NCBI RefSeq assembly: GCF_019042655.1
Contig: NZ_JAHPZO010000007.1
Span: 62,001 to 126,000 of the forward strand
Direction of reading: 5' to 3'
DNA: 64,000 nt
Origin: Planococcus sp. CP5-4_YE
Lineage (GTDB): Bacteria > Bacillota > Bacilli > Bacillales_A > Planococcaceae
Below are positions 18,017 through 27,759 of the stretch, one piece after another (the first letter of the stretch is position 1; every line of letters begins with the position of its first letter). A model generated the notes under the pieces. That model saw only the letters and a list, made by a program, of their open reading frames with translations. It had not been told where the DNA came from and did no database searches. The position numbers and the translations under genes were made by a program.

Positions 18017-19657
18017 CTAAAATGCAGCCACTGCCTTCGTTTTCGGAAACACCATGCGCCAGCCGATTCCTATAGCCGCCAACAACACGACGAGATACAC
18101 ATAAATGCCGTAATCAAATGCATTCGCAAGGAAATGAGCGCCGACAAAAGCGCCGGTGATCAGCGTCAGTAAAAACATCTTCGCGCCTCCTGATTCTTGG
18201 GCAAATTCGAAGGAAGTAGAAAACGGAAATTCGCCTTCGTTCACTATTTTATAGGTGATTAAAATTTGCAGAAGGCCTCCAAGCAACACCGCTGCTAAAT
18301 CTGGCAGAATTCTCGCCGAAAAAATCCAAATGAAGATGATGGACAAGAACAGGAAAACCGGTAGATACATTTTCACAAAGAAGGCTTTTAAGGTGCCGCT
18401 ATAGGCACTCGATGCCTGTTCAATCGGCGCCGCCCGGAACAACCAGCTGCCTTTATAGCCTTCCGAAAATTTCAGCATAAACACGACGCTCGGAATGATG
18501 ACATTGCAGAAATAGATGAACATGAACATATTGCCGCCTGAAATCTCTTCCAAGCCGCCGTCGACTGAATAGGTGAAAATAAAGAGAAACGGGAAGAACA
18601 GCGACATCCCGAGCACGGGGAACACCTTCAGTTTGAATTCGCGTTCTTTTTTCATCATCGATGCCGCGAAGCGGTAAAAGACCCGTTCTTCATTCGAACG
18701 GCATAATAATTTAGCGCCCATTTCATCCAGCCCATTCCTGGGTTTCTTGCGGGTTTTCGTGTCGCTCAACAACTTTTCCAGATTGCGTTCAAACGACGGC
18801 ATCAGTTTGGCATAGCCGTAAATGGCGATGACCGGCACCATAAATGCGAGCACTGTAAACGCGATAAAATGGCTCGACGTATTGCCGTTCAACAACACTT
18901 CAAATGGCGCCCCGTACCACAGCGGTGGAATGAGGAAATGCCACCAGCTGAACGCGTACGTCATGTTCAAATCAACAAATTCAAACGATCGAATCAACAC
19001 TTGATAGCCCACGACCACTCCGACCGACAGCAAAATCTGGACGTAATTGATGATGTCTTTCAGCTTTTCGCCGTCGAAAAAGCGCAGGATGAATAAATAC
19101 AGCAACGACGTCAGGACAACGACCAATAAGATTGTCAACACGAGTTCAATGAGGAAAATCAATGAAAAGACAATGCCGTGCCGAAACAAGCCGACCAGGA
19201 ATGGAATCGTCGTGAAAGCCCCCGCCACAAACGTCATGTAAATCATGATGTGGACGATTTTCGCCGCCGCGATGGTCTGTTTATTGACCGGCTTGGTCTG
19301 GATAATATTCTTATCCCGAATATCCAGCAGCACCACGGAAAAGTCGGAAATCATTGAGGTCATCAAAATGAACAGAATCATACCAAAAACAAGGCTCAAT
19401 TGATACATATAATTTTCCCCGAGCAGCAAAAACGGAATCAAAATCAAACTGTAAAGCCCGTAAATCCACAACGATTTCAGAAATTGGTTGCCTTCCTTTT
19501 TCTTTTTGCCGTTTTCGCCAAAAATCGTCGGCACGCGGCGTTCGTCCATCGTCAATTTGATCTCCAGTATTTTTTCCATCACCGCATAATCGACGCCAAA
19601 CCTAGTGAAAATGCCTTTGAATACGGAAAGAAACTTCAGCGATTGAAACTCACGCAT
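18017..19657 (-). CDS. ABC transporter permease (ABC-2 type exporter)
   Basis: The 546 aa product has a cytoplasmic N-terminal stretch and then about twelve hydrophobic segments in two clusters (residues about 70-290 and 350-540). It overlaps the ATPase gene upstream by 8 bp (GCGTGA/ATGCGT), so the two subunits are translationally coupled. Related two-gene exporters exist in Bacillus (YthPQ type). The substrate is unknown. GGAGACGAGGAGT inside the ATPase gene provides the ribosome binding site. Confidence 0.8.
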   Translation of the reverse strand: MREFQSLKFLSVFKGIFTRFGVDYAVMEKILEIKLTMDERRVPTIFGENGKKKKEGNQFLKSLWIYGLYSLILIPFLLLGENYMYQLSLVFGMILFILMTSMISDFSVVLLDIRDKNIIQTKPVNKQTIAAAKIVHIMIYMTFVAGAFTTIPFLVGLFRHGIVFSLIFLIELVLTILLVVVLTSLLYLFILRFFDGEKLKDIINYVQILLSVGVVVGYQVLIRSFEFVDLNMTYAFSWWHFLIPPLWYGAPFEVLLNGNTSSHFIAFTVLAFMVPVIAIYGYAKLMPSFERNLEKLLSDTKTRKKPRNGLDEMGAKLLCRSNEERVFYRFAASMMKKEREFKLKVFPVLGMSLFFPFLFIFTYSVDGGLEEISGGNMFMFIYFCNVIIPSVVFMLKFSEGYKGSWLFRAAPIEQASSAYSGTLKAFFVKMYLPVFLFLSIIFIWIFSARILPDLAAVLLGGLLQILITYKIVNEGEFPFSTSFEFAQESGGAKMFLLTLITGAFVGAHFLANAFDYGIYVYLVVLLAAIGIGWRMVFPKTKAVAAF

Positions 19658-20450
19658 ACTCCTCGTCTCCCTGTACGATCGACACGAAGTCCTTGGCTTT
19701 ATTGCGGTGCTCCGTGAATCCGGTCAATTGATTGAAAATCCCGGAAAGCGACCCTTCCTCGCTCATTCCCTGCAGTTCTTCAAACGTCGCATCCGCCACC
19801 ACTTCACCCTTCACCAGCAGCACGATGCGATTGCTGATTTTTTCCACGAGATCCATAATATGCGATGAATAAAAAATCGTTTTTCCTTGCGCCGCCAATT
19901 GCGCCAGGATTTCTTGGATGACCATCATGCTATTGGCGTCGAGCCCACTGAGCGGCTCGTCCCAAAACAATAGATCCGGATCATGAAGCAGGCTCGCGAT
20001 GATCAGCACTTTTTGCTTCATGCCTTTTGAAAATGAAGACAACCGGGAATGGCCGACATCCTGCAAATCAAATTGCCCCAGCAGCCGCTCCGCTTTTGCC
20101 TGCGCCGCGTCACGGCCCATGCCATACAGTTCTCCCGTAAATACCAAATACTCCATCGCCGTCAAATTGTCATAGGCTTCTGCATTTTCCGGTACATAGC
20201 CGATTCTCTTTTTGTAAGACGGGTCGCCTGACGCAATATCTTGCCCGAAAATCACCACTTTTCCTTGGTAATCATCAATCAGCCCAAGCATGATTTTTAC
20301 TGTCGTACTCTTGCCCGCCCCGTTCGGCCCGATGTAACCGATGATTTCGCCACTTGCCACTTCAAGATTGATGCCGTTCAACACTTTCTTGCCGCCATAA
20401 TTCATTGTCAGATTCTGAATCGATAGCACCTTATCGTTTTCTCTAGTCAT
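19650..20450 (-). CDS. ABC transporter ATP-binding protein
   Basis: The 266 aa product is a complete ABC ATPase: Walker A GPNGAGKSTTVKIMLG, Q-loop, a diverged signature loop SSFSKGMKQKVLIIASLL, Walker B DLLFWDEPLSGLD and the switch histidine in FYSSHIMD. The LSGL and KGMKQK type places it with ABC-2 exporters of the bacitracin/multidrug class. It powers the permease encoded by the overlapping downstream gene. GAGGGGTTTTTAG precedes ATG. Confidence 0.88.
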   Translation of the reverse strand: MTRENDKVLSIQNLTMNYGGKKVLNGINLEVASGEIIGYIGPNGAGKSTTVKIMLGLIDDYQGKVVIFGQDIASGDPSYKKRIGYVPENAEAYDNLTAMEYLVFTGELYGMGRDAAQAKAERLLGQFDLQDVGHSRLSSFSKGMKQKVLIIASLLHDPDLLFWDEPLSGLDANSMMVIQEILAQLAAQGKTIFYSSHIMDLVEKISNRIVLLVKGEVVADATFEELQGMSEEGSLSGIFNQLTGFTEHRNKAKDFVSIVQGDEEYA

Positions 20451-20540
20451 CTAAAAACCCCTCACGCTAATTATGTGTTAATTCTAACATTCAACTGGTT
20501 GAGATTGGGAGTTTTTACCGATTTAATGGGAATCAAGTTA

Positions 20541-20626
20541 AATTGTATGGCGCACAGGGACGACCTACTCCAAAAAATACGCTACTGCAAGGTTTTCTAC
20601 CATCAAATTGTGTCATGCACAGGGAC
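20541..20626 (+). repeat. Paired 21-bp repeat (65-bp period) in a divergent intergenic region
   Basis: Copies at 20541-20561 (slightly diverged, AATTGTATGGCGCAC...) and 20606-20626. Unlike most pairs it lies between two divergent genes, 60 bp before the start of the FUSC gene. The spacer keeps CGCTACTGCAAGGTTTTCT. Confidence 0.9.
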
Positions 20627-20685
20627 ACATACGGATGATATACTAAAAATACAGAAATTCTACGCAAAGGAGACAGTGGCTGGAT

Positions 20686-21738
20686 ATGATGCGATCTTTT
20701 CAATTCGCTGGCAGTCGAATAATAAAAACCGGGTTGGCCATCTTTTTGACTGCCACGATTTGCCTATGGTTTAACTGGCCGCCTGTCTTTGCGGTCATCA
20801 CAGCGATTGTGACAATCGAGCCCACAGTGAGCGATTCAATCAAAAAAGGGCTGATCCGCTTCCCTGCTTCGGCTATCGGCTCGGCCTTTGCCGTGTTCTT
20901 TATCACATTGTTCGGGAATTCCCCGATTACCTATACACTTGCTGCGGTCGCCACGATCCTGGTGTGTTTCCGGCTCAATCTGCATGCCGGCTTGCTGGTT
21001 GCAACATTAACCTCTGTCGCGATGGTGGAAGTCATCCATGACAACTTCTTGTTCTCGTTCTTCATCCGTTTGGGGACGACGACGATCGGCTTGGTCGTTT
21101 CGACCGCAGTCAATATGCTCGTGTTCCCGCCGAACTACAGCACCGCTATCCTGAAAAGCATCCACAGTATCAGCGGGCGGGCGGGAAGCATGCTCGAACA
21201 CACGTTCCATACCATCCTCTTCGACGGCGATGCGACCCTCCAGGAAGACAAGAAAATCGTCAAGCAACTGACGACAGAAATCCGCAAGACCGAGAAATTG
21301 GTTCATTACCAGCGCGATGAAGCGAGCCTGTATCCATGGGTTCGCAACCGTGAAGCCGAGCTGCAGATGGCGGAACGGCAATTGTTGTTCCTCGATAACT
21401 TCGAATACCATTTAAATGCCTTGCTTCGCGTTCCCATCCAAGAAATCCAATGGACACAAGCCCAACGTGAAATCATCATGGATGCCGTTAGAGCGCTTGC
21501 AGACGACTTGCGTCATTCCGTCAATTTCGATCATGAAAAACACCAAGAACAATTGAAAAGCATTACCGATCTGTTTTGGGAAAACAGTAAACGTGTGCCA
21601 GCAAATGACGCACTCCATCCAACACTGTTCCCGCCGGAATTCACAATTCTTTACGAACTCCTCACCATCTACGATTTGGTCGATAAGTTTTTTGACCCGA
21701 ATAGTGTCAAAGCCGTACAGGAAGCAAAACAATCATAA
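20686..21738 (+). CDS. Aromatic acid exporter family (FUSC/DUF939-type) membrane protein
   Basis: The 350 aa product has five or six N-terminal membrane helices (to about residue 150), with TIEPTVSDSIKKGLIRFPASAIGSA after the second, typical of ArAE/FUSC proteins. A long soluble helical C-terminal part follows (residues about 155-350). The family exports aromatic acids; the substrate here is not known. The ribosome binding site AAAGGAGA is 13 bp from the ATG, longer than usual. A possible in-frame CTG at 20680 would give better spacing. Confidence 0.8.
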   Translation: MMRSFQFAGSRIIKTGLAIFLTATICLWFNWPPVFAVITAIVTIEPTVSDSIKKGLIRFPASAIGSAFAVFFITLFGNSPITYTLAAVATILVCFRLNLHAGLLVATLTSVAMVEVIHDNFLFSFFIRLGTTTIGLVVSTAVNMLVFPPNYSTAILKSIHSISGRAGSMLEHTFHTILFDGDATLQEDKKIVKQLTTEIRKTEKLVHYQRDEASLYPWVRNREAELQMAERQLLFLDNFEYHLNALLRVPIQEIQWTQAQREIIMDAVRALADDLRHSVNFDHEKHQEQLKSITDLFWENSKRVPANDALHPTLFPPEFTILYELLTIYDLVDKFFDPNSVKAVQEAKQS

Positions 21739-21744
21739 GAAATG

Positions 21745-21782
21745 AAAAAAGGCCGTGGCGGAATTCCGCCATGGCCTTTTTC
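21745..21782. terminator. Bidirectional terminator between FUSC and MORN genes
   Basis: AAAAAGGCCNTGGCGGAATT is the left arm of a near-perfect palindrome ending in GGCCTTTTT; both strands have a U-run. Confidence 0.88.
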
Positions 21783-21787
21783 TGTTG

Positions 21788-21873
21788 AATTGTGTCTTGT
21801 ACAGGGACGTTCCGAGATGGAAATCCCGCTGCAATAAGGATCTTGCTGCTGAAATTGTGTGATGCACAGGGAC
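21788..21873 (+). repeat. Paired 21-bp repeat (65-bp period), after the MORN gene
   Basis: Copies at 21788-21808 and 21853-21873. The outer end is 1 bp from the MORN stop codon, and the terminator at 21745-21782 follows in the direction of that gene. Confidence 0.9.
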
Positions 21874-21874
21874 A

Positions 21875-22153
21875 TCATTTATCCCGATTCGTAACCTTAT
21901 ACGTTACACCCTTGCTGTCATAAGTGATCCACTCGCCCACAGGTTCGCCCTTTTCAAAATGGCCTGAGCGTTTTAAGGTTCCATCGGTTCGATACCACTC
22001 CCAGTAGCCCTCTGGCTCCCCATCAATGATCTTGCCTTTGGACCACATCGTTTTCCCGTTGGCATGGTATTTGATCGTATAACCATCAATCACTTCGAGC
22101 TTCTTTTCCTTCACACCGTTTGGTTTCACTACATCGCATTTTTCCTCGTCCAT
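21875..22153 (-). CDS. Small MORN-repeat protein (YwqK-type antitoxin-like)
   Basis: The 92 aa product is mainly MORN-like repeats: YHANGKTMWSKGKIIDGEPEGYWEWYRTDGTLKRSGHF and onward to GEWITYD. This resembles the YwqK family, annotated as antitoxins in polymorphic-toxin loci, but no toxin gene is next to it. ATG at 22153 follows AAGGAGTGAGAGCCATC. An in-frame extension upstream runs through the repeat and was not used. It stands between two repeat pairs. A structural or binding role is all that can be supported. Confidence 0.7.
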   Translation of the reverse strand: MDEEKCDVVKPNGVKEKKLEVIDGYTIKYHANGKTMWSKGKIIDGEPEGYWEWYRTDGTLKRSGHFEKGEPVGEWITYDSKGVTYKVTNRDK

Positions 22154-22181
22154 GATGGCTCTCACTCCTTCCGGATGATTG

Positions 22182-22267
22182 AATTGTGTCACGCACAGGG
22201 ACATTCCAGCCTTGAAACTCCGCTACTACAGTCATTTCACTCTTGAAATTGTGTGGCGCACAGGGAC
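22182..22267 (+). repeat. Paired 21-bp repeat (65-bp period), after the DUF819 gene
   Basis: Copies at 22182-22202 and 22247-22267, 13 bp from the DUF819 stop codon. Both copies have CGCACAGGGAC. No terminator hairpin is seen before the MORN gene, so read-through into it is possible. Confidence 0.9.
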
Positions 22268-22280
22268 ACAACCGTCCTCC

Positions 22281-23507
22281 CTACATCATCGTCGCAAACC
22301 ACAAACCGAGTGTCGTCCCGATATAGTTGCCGATCACATAGCCAATCGTCCCGACCACCAAGATCGGCCCGATCAATTCGCGCCAGCCTTTGGCAATCGC
22401 CATCGCAGCGGCCGTTGTCGGGCCACCGACGTTAGCGTTAACCACCAATAAAATCTCTTCCAGGTCGTATTTCAATAACTTCCCGGCCGTCAGCGATACC
22501 GTCAAGTTAACGATAACGATGAGCGCGACAAAGACCAGCAGCAATGGCGCGTTCTGGACGATCAGTGGAATCGATGCCGGGATGCCGATGACGACGAAGA
22601 ATAAATAAATCAAGAACGTCCCGATTTCCTGGCTGCCGTTGATGCCGTCGAAATAACGGGGGAACAACGCGAGCGCAAGGAACGTCAAAGTCGTCAGCAC
22701 CAAATACTGGTCTCCGATCAAGCCGCTGAGCAAGTTCCAGCCGAACCCGACTTCTTCACCAGACGGAACGATGCCGGCAAAAAACTCGGCGATCTTTGTC
22801 GCAACCACCACAAGGAAGAAGGCGGTCCCGAGTGACATGGCGATATCCTTCAATGAAATATCCTGGCGTTTCCAAAAGGTTTCGGCGTTGGTCTTGCCGC
22901 CGTTCGTCCCTGCTTCCCGTTCTACTTGCGCAACGTGCGGATGCGGGTAAGTTTTCCGAAAGAAACCAAATGTCGGAATCGCCATCAAAGTAATGAACAC
23001 GAGCGCCATCATCAAATTATCCGCCACGACCGCGGCGGACACCAAATCTTCCGGCGCTTCAAACTTCGCCGTCATTGCCGCAAAGTTGACGCCACCTCCA
23101 ACGTACGAAGCGCTCATCATGCCGCCGATGCGGTCAAGAAACGGAATCGTATCCTTTAATAAGAAGAAACTGAGGATCGTCCCAGCAACTGTTCCGATCG
23201 AACTGATCAGGAAAATCAGCAGCATGCGCCCGCTTTCTTTCCAGATCTTCTTGAAATTCACGTGGAACAACAATAGCGGAATGGCGAGCGGCACGATAAA
23301 TGCCCATACCGCGTCATACGCAGGCGACGCCGTCGGGATAATGCCGGTATTCGATAAAATGATGGCAGAAACGAGCGCAATGATGGCGCCAGAAATCTTC
23401 CCGGCCCAGCTGTACTTCTGCTCGAGCACGATGCTCATCGCCGCGACGATAACAATGATGCCCCATAACGTCAGCAAATCATCTGCCCGAATCAATGAAT
23501 TCTCCAT
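22281..23507 (-). CDS. DUF819-family membrane protein (YjcL-like)
   Basis: The 408 aa product has about eleven hydrophobic segments. MSASYVGGGVNFAAMTAKFEAP and NVGGPTTAAAMAIAKGW are glycine-rich breaks characteristic of DUF819 proteins and resemble discontinuous helices of transporters. Function is unknown. AAGGGAGAATACAT precedes ATG. Confidence 0.85.
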   Translation of the reverse strand: MENSLIRADDLLTLWGIIVIVAAMSIVLEQKYSWAGKISGAIIALVSAIILSNTGIIPTASPAYDAVWAFIVPLAIPLLLFHVNFKKIWKESGRMLLIFLISSIGTVAGTILSFFLLKDTIPFLDRIGGMMSASYVGGGVNFAAMTAKFEAPEDLVSAAVVADNLMMALVFITLMAIPTFGFFRKTYPHPHVAQVEREAGTNGGKTNAETFWKRQDISLKDIAMSLGTAFFLVVVATKIAEFFAGIVPSGEEVGFGWNLLSGLIGDQYLVLTTLTFLALALFPRYFDGINGSQEIGTFLIYLFFVVIGIPASIPLIVQNAPLLLVFVALIVIVNLTVSLTAGKLLKYDLEEILLVVNANVGGPTTAAAMAIAKGWRELIGPILVVGTIGYVIGNYIGTTLGLWFATMM

Positions 23508-23656
23508 ATGTATTCTCCCTTCGCTCGCTGCACTTCATCCTTCTAGATTCGTTTGCGCGAGCTGTCATTAAATTGAACGCTTCATCTCCCAGTATCCTAT
23601 TATTGTCAGATGATGTCGAGTAGTCTCACAATTTTATACACTTGTTTACAATCATC

Positions 23657-23699
23657 AAAAAGGCCGTACCGGAAACGGTTCAGTTTCCGGTACGGCCTT
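23657..23699. terminator. Strong palindromic terminator
   Basis: AAGGCCGTACCGGAAAC pairs perfectly with GTTTCCGGTACGGCCTT. The minus-strand U-run is at its left end, so it ends the YfiT transcript after the repeat pair. Confidence 0.88.
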
Positions 23700-23700
23700 G

Positions 23701-23786
23701 AATTGTGTGACGCACAGGGACATTTCAACACCTAAATGCCGCCACCACAACGATATCATCACTCAAATTGTGTCTTGCACAGGGAC
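23701..23786 (+). repeat. Paired 21-bp repeat (65-bp period), after the YfiT gene
   Basis: Copies at 23701-23721 and 23766-23786, 8 bp from the YfiT stop codon and directly next to the terminator palindrome. Confidence 0.9.
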
Positions 23787-23794
23787 AGGAACAA

Positions 23795-24310
23795 CTAAAG
23801 TTCCAAGCCCAACGCGATCCGAATATGTGCCAAATGATGCTCTTCATGCCAAGACAGTTTCGCGAGGGTTTCTGCAACGCGAACTTCGCCGTCCGTTTCG
23901 TGGATGAAGACGCGCTCCAATTGCGTACCCGTCACATAATTCCCGAGCGCCACAATCCGTTCGTTCAGTCCTTCGAGCATGAGGATCGAACTTTCCACTG
24001 GCAGCCGGTTGTCCGGCAGATACGCCCATTTGTCTTGGTCAAATTCAGACACGCTCGGTTGGTATTCCGTCAATGCCATTTTCAGGCGGTGGTAGAGAGA
24101 CAATTGCGAATCCGCAACATGATGCACAAGCTGCCGGACTGTCCAGCTACCTTCTCTATAGGTTTTGTTCAAGTCCTCATCGTACAAGGAATCTACCACT
24201 TCGCGAAGCCGCGTCGTGTAGCTATTGATTTCTCGCAGCCAGTTGTTGACCTCTTCCGTCGTCACCTGGTCCGGAACTTGCATTTGGCCAATCGGAAATT
24301 TCACATCCAT
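23795..24310 (-). CDS. YfiT/BstA-type DinB-fold bacillithiol transferase or metal-dependent hydrolase
   Basis: The 171 aa product matches the YfiT group in length and motifs: SWTVRQLVHHVADSQLSLYHRLKMALTE (about residues 55-82) supplies the first metal histidine, and KLSWHEEHHLAHI near residue 155 the other two. Members of this DinB-fold group in Bacillales conjugate bacillithiol to xenobiotics. AAGGGGTTAAGCAA precedes ATG. Confidence 0.85.
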   Translation of the reverse strand: MDVKFPIGQMQVPDQVTTEEVNNWLREINSYTTRLREVVDSLYDEDLNKTYREGSWTVRQLVHHVADSQLSLYHRLKMALTEYQPSVSEFDQDKWAYLPDNRLPVESSILMLEGLNERIVALGNYVTGTQLERVFIHETDGEVRVAETLAKLSWHEEHHLAHIRIALGLEL

Positions 24311-24459
24311 TTGCTTAACCCCTTTTTACCTGTATTTGTTGAAAGTCCTATTTACAACAGTCCTACCAACATAACATTTTTTCACTATAAAAATAACCAC
24401 ATTCTCCCCTAAACCTGAACTACAGGCTTACAGACGATACAGCCAGGGCAATTTCACTT

Positions 24460-25944
24460 TCACTTAGAGACGATATAATCCTTTCGATTAAACTGTCCCG
24501 CTTTTTTCATGAACGACAGCGTAGTTCCGGGCCACAGCGTCGAGTTCCTGCCGGTTTGATCGAGGTACCAGCTGCGGCAGCCTCCGGAAGTCCAAACTGT
24601 TCCTTTCATCAAGCGATCCGTTTCTTCAACAAACCGCTCTTGAGCGCCAACTTTCGGCTCAATCGTTTCGAGCCGCCTGCTTTTCATATACTTCAATGCA
24701 TTCAGCAGATGGTCCACCTGCGCTTCGATCATGAGGATGACTGATGTATGCCCGAGCCCCGTGTTCGGCCCTTGAATCAGAAATAAATTCGGGAATCCCG
24801 CAATAGTAGTGCCGAGATACGCCTTCGGGCTGCCGTTCCATGCTTCTTTCAGCGAATGGCCTGCCCTGCCGTATATGTGCCGAGCAATCGGGAAGTCAGT
24901 GACTTGGAATCCAGTGCCGAAAATGATGCTGTCTATCGGAATGCGCGCGCCATTCGCATCGATTACGGCATCTTCCACAACTTTCGTTATACCTGCCGTA
25001 TGCACTTCCACATTCGGTTCTGCCAGTGCAGGATAATAGCTATTTGACAATAGGATCCGCTTGCAGCCGATGCGGTAATCGGGGGTCAGTTTCTCTCTCA
25101 AAGCCGGATCTTTGATGGCTTCGTTCATATGTTTGACCGCTAGCTTCTCTACCGCTTTTAGCCAGTTTGGGTGACGAAAACCGAAAACCATCGCTTCGCG
25201 CTTTGTGTAAATGTTCAGCCGCGCCATTTTCTGAAGAACCGGAAACCGGCGATAGGCTTGCTGCTGCTCGGCCTTGATGGCCTTATCTTGCTGAGGAATC
25301 ACCCAGGCCGGCGTGCGCTGGAATACGTGAAGAAGCCCCGCTTGCGGCTGGATCTGCGGAATGAACTGAATGGCTGAAGCCCCCGTTCCGACCACTGCGA
25401 TGCGTTTTTCTGCCGCGTTGAAATCCGACGGCCACTGCGCCGAATGAAACACCTCGCCTTGAAACCGTTCGATGCCTTCAAGTTCGGGTATGGAAGGCTC
25501 GCTGAGCGCACCGACAGCGCCCACCACGATATCGGCGGCAAAGCCTCCCATGTTCGTCTGGATCTGCCATTCATGGCGCGATTCGTCCCAATCCAAGCGC
25601 TGGACTTCATGATGAAAACAAATATGACGCATCAGCCCGAAATCAGCCGCACATTTTTGCAAATACGTGTGAATCTCGGCTTGGGGCGAAAATTTCCGGC
25701 TCCAGCCGGGATTTGGAGCGAAAGACAGCGAGTAGAGATGCGATTCCACATCGCAAGCACAGCCTGGATACTGGTTGTCCCGCCAGACCCCGCCAACATC
25801 ACTGCTGCGCTCCAAAATCAGCAGATCGCGCTCGCCTTGTTGCAAGAGCCTAGCGGCGGCTGCAATGCCGGAAAATCCAGTGCCGATCACTATAATTTTC
25901 GCTTTGCGTATATTCTTTTCGCGGTGTTTACGTTCCATCTTCAT
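24460..25944 (-). CDS. Flavin-dependent monooxygenase, Baeyer-Villiger type
   Basis: The 494 aa product has an N-terminal FAD Rossmann motif IGTGFSGIAAAARL, the Baeyer-Villiger fingerprint FQGEVFHSAQWP near residue 165, and a second NADPH Rossmann motif VVGTGASAIQFIPQI. The distal segment NLFLIQGPNTGLGHTSVI is typical of the class. These enzymes insert oxygen next to a carbonyl group or oxidise nitrogen or sulfur; the substrate is unknown. ATG at 25944 follows GGAGATGGGGGA. The gene is alone. Confidence 0.85.
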   Translation of the reverse strand: MKMERKHREKNIRKAKIIVIGTGFSGIAAAARLLQQGERDLLILERSSDVGGVWRDNQYPGCACDVESHLYSLSFAPNPGWSRKFSPQAEIHTYLQKCAADFGLMRHICFHHEVQRLDWDESRHEWQIQTNMGGFAADIVVGAVGALSEPSIPELEGIERFQGEVFHSAQWPSDFNAAEKRIAVVGTGASAIQFIPQIQPQAGLLHVFQRTPAWVIPQQDKAIKAEQQQAYRRFPVLQKMARLNIYTKREAMVFGFRHPNWLKAVEKLAVKHMNEAIKDPALREKLTPDYRIGCKRILLSNSYYPALAEPNVEVHTAGITKVVEDAVIDANGARIPIDSIIFGTGFQVTDFPIARHIYGRAGHSLKEAWNGSPKAYLGTTIAGFPNLFLIQGPNTGLGHTSVILMIEAQVDHLLNALKYMKSRRLETIEPKVGAQERFVEETDRLMKGTVWTSGGCRSWYLDQTGRNSTLWPGTTLSFMKKAGQFNRKDYIVSK

Positions 25945-26160
25945 TCCCCCATCTCCAAACAATCACTATCAGCGTTGTAAATGACTCTATTCACTTAGCA
26001 CATTACTTAACTGTCCCTTTATGTAACGGAGTACCCTAACCCGTGACAAACAACTCTCCAAAGTTGGAAATTGCTGTCGATTAATTTTCTTGTTCTTCAC
26101 AAAATCGTGATACTATAAGATCAAAATATCATTCATTCTGCACCTTACTGAAAGGCGGCG

Positions 26161-26976
26161 ATGAGGATGGCCAGGAAAAAGAAGCCACGGTTTGTTCTCG
26201 GTTTGATGACAGTCGCATCCATCGTCTCGATTTCTTTTTTACTGCAAGTTGCCGGCAACCCGTTCCTCAACAGCATCTTCGCACTGCTCTTGTTCTATAC
26301 TGTCTTGCCCATGTGGATTTGCAGCTATTACTTCAAAAAGCGCGGCGTGAAACTGCGCCAAGTCGTCTTTTCCCACGGCATCGCCCTCTGGCTGTTGCCA
26401 ATATTTGCACTCACATTATTGATTATGATCTTTTCCATGAGCATTTATTGGCTGTTGTTGAGGGCACTCATGTCGACAGCGCCCGCTTTAGTGACTTTAT
26501 TTCTCACGCCAGAACCGCTCCCCGACGTGTTCTGGTATTTGGCCGCGACCGGTTTCGTCGTCGCCGTCGTTGCGCCGATCGCCGAAGAATTCGTCTTCCG
26601 CGGCGTCCTTTTGAATCAGCTGATGGACGTATTCGGTTTATGGAAAGGCATCGGCATCACAAGCCTGATTTTTGCTGTCTTCCACCTCAATTTTCTCGGC
26701 GCGTTCCTGTTCGCGGTCATCGCGTCTATCTTGTATGTAAAATCCGGCAATTTGCTGGCGCCGGTTTTGCTCCATAGCGCCAACAACACACTCGCCGTTT
26801 ACCAGGCCTTCGCGGGCACTTCGTTTATGGAATGGCTGACGGTGACGAGCGTCAACGACCTATACACCAAATCCGCACCCAATCTCATTGCGCTGATTGC
26901 TAGCACAGTGCTATTGCTGCTTATTATCGGCTGGATGTCCCGGGGCTTGGAACAGCGCAGATCGCCCATTCGGTAA
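26161..26976 (+). CDS. CPBP-family intramembrane metalloprotease
   Basis: The 271 aa product has about seven membrane helices and the three Abi/CPBP motifs: EEFVFRG (EExxxR) near residue 141, FAVFHL (FxxxH) near residue 178, and LHSANNT (HxxxN) near residue 209. Such proteases cleave prenylated or membrane substrates, or act in bacteriocin immunity. AAAGGCGG precedes ATG. Confidence 0.88.
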   Translation: MRMARKKKPRFVLGLMTVASIVSISFLLQVAGNPFLNSIFALLLFYTVLPMWICSYYFKKRGVKLRQVVFSHGIALWLLPIFALTLLIMIFSMSIYWLLLRALMSTAPALVTLFLTPEPLPDVFWYLAATGFVVAVVAPIAEEFVFRGVLLNQLMDVFGLWKGIGITSLIFAVFHLNFLGAFLFAVIASILYVKSGNLLAPVLLHSANNTLAVYQAFAGTSFMEWLTVTSVNDLYTKSAPNLIALIASTVLLLLIIGWMSRGLEQRRSPIR

Positions 26977-27084
26977 GCAGCCCCCGATTCTCCGAAAACA
27001 AGCGCGAAGCAGGTTTTTGGTGAATAAAAAATACCCTCGCTCACCCAAGCACAGGGCACGTATCATTCGAAATAAACGCCCGCC

Positions 27085-27759
27085 TCATTCTTTCTTCACG
27101 AAATACACCTGTTCATCCGGCAATTCCAAACAATTCAATTGCCCGCCGTAAACTGCGCCCCCGTCGATGCCGATGATGCGATTGCTGCCAAAATAAACGC
27201 TCGTATCATTTGACCCTCTCAGATTAAACGTCGGCGTGTGGCCGAAGACGACTTTCTTATCGCCTGCATAGCCCCGGTGGAATTCGTCGCGAATCCACAT
27301 TAATAAATACGGATCTGTCTCTTCAACCGGGATTCCTGGCTGAACACCTGCATGCACGAATAGGTAGCCATCCGTTTCGCAGTAAAACTCCGTCTTTTTC
27401 AAAAACTCGATATGCTCCCAAAACAGCTCCCTCGCCGGAAGCTTCATGCCTTTTATCGAAGAATCGTAACTTTGTAAAGTGGAAAGCGCCCCGTTGCGCA
27501 GCCAGTTTCCCGCAGCACCTGTTTCTCCTCTTGCTGCTTCTAGCATCATTTGGTCGTGATTGCCGCGCAGCACAATCGCGCCTTGTTGCTTCAATTCGAT
27601 GACCCGCTCCAGCACGCCTTTGGAATCCGGGCCGCGGTCCACATAGTCCCCGAGTAAAATCAGCTGGTCTTTACTTGCGTCGTATTTCACTTTCTCTAAT
27701 AGTTTATTGAACAGTTCCAACTCGCCGTGAACATCGCTGATGGCTAAGATCCGTTTCAT
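27085..27759 (-). CDS. Metallophosphoesterase, PrpE/ApaH-like serine/threonine phosphatase family
   Basis: The 224 aa product has the full phosphoesterase signature: DVHGELELFNKLL, GDYVDRGPDSKGVLE, LRGNHDQMML, and later VHAG and FGHTPT, which place the two metal ions. It may dephosphorylate proteins or split diadenosine tetraphosphate. CAGGAGGTGCACACG before ATG at 27759 fixes the start; the 28-residue upstream extension has no ribosome binding site. Confidence 0.88.
   Translation of the reverse strand: MKRILAISDVHGELELFNKLLEKVKYDASKDQLILLGDYVDRGPDSKGVLERVIELKQQGAIVLRGNHDQMMLEAARGETGAAGNWLRNGALSTLQSYDSSIKGMKLPARELFWEHIEFLKKTEFYCETDGYLFVHAGVQPGIPVEETDPYLLMWIRDEFHRGYAGDKKVVFGHTPTFNLRGSNDTSVYFGSNRIIGIDGGAVYGGQLNCLELPDEQVYFVKKE

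Noticed and set aside
22179-22451. Open frames starting in the dispersed repeats
   Set aside because: Several short frames open in the repeat because it has no stop in some frames. They lie antisense to good genes and have no ribosome binding site.
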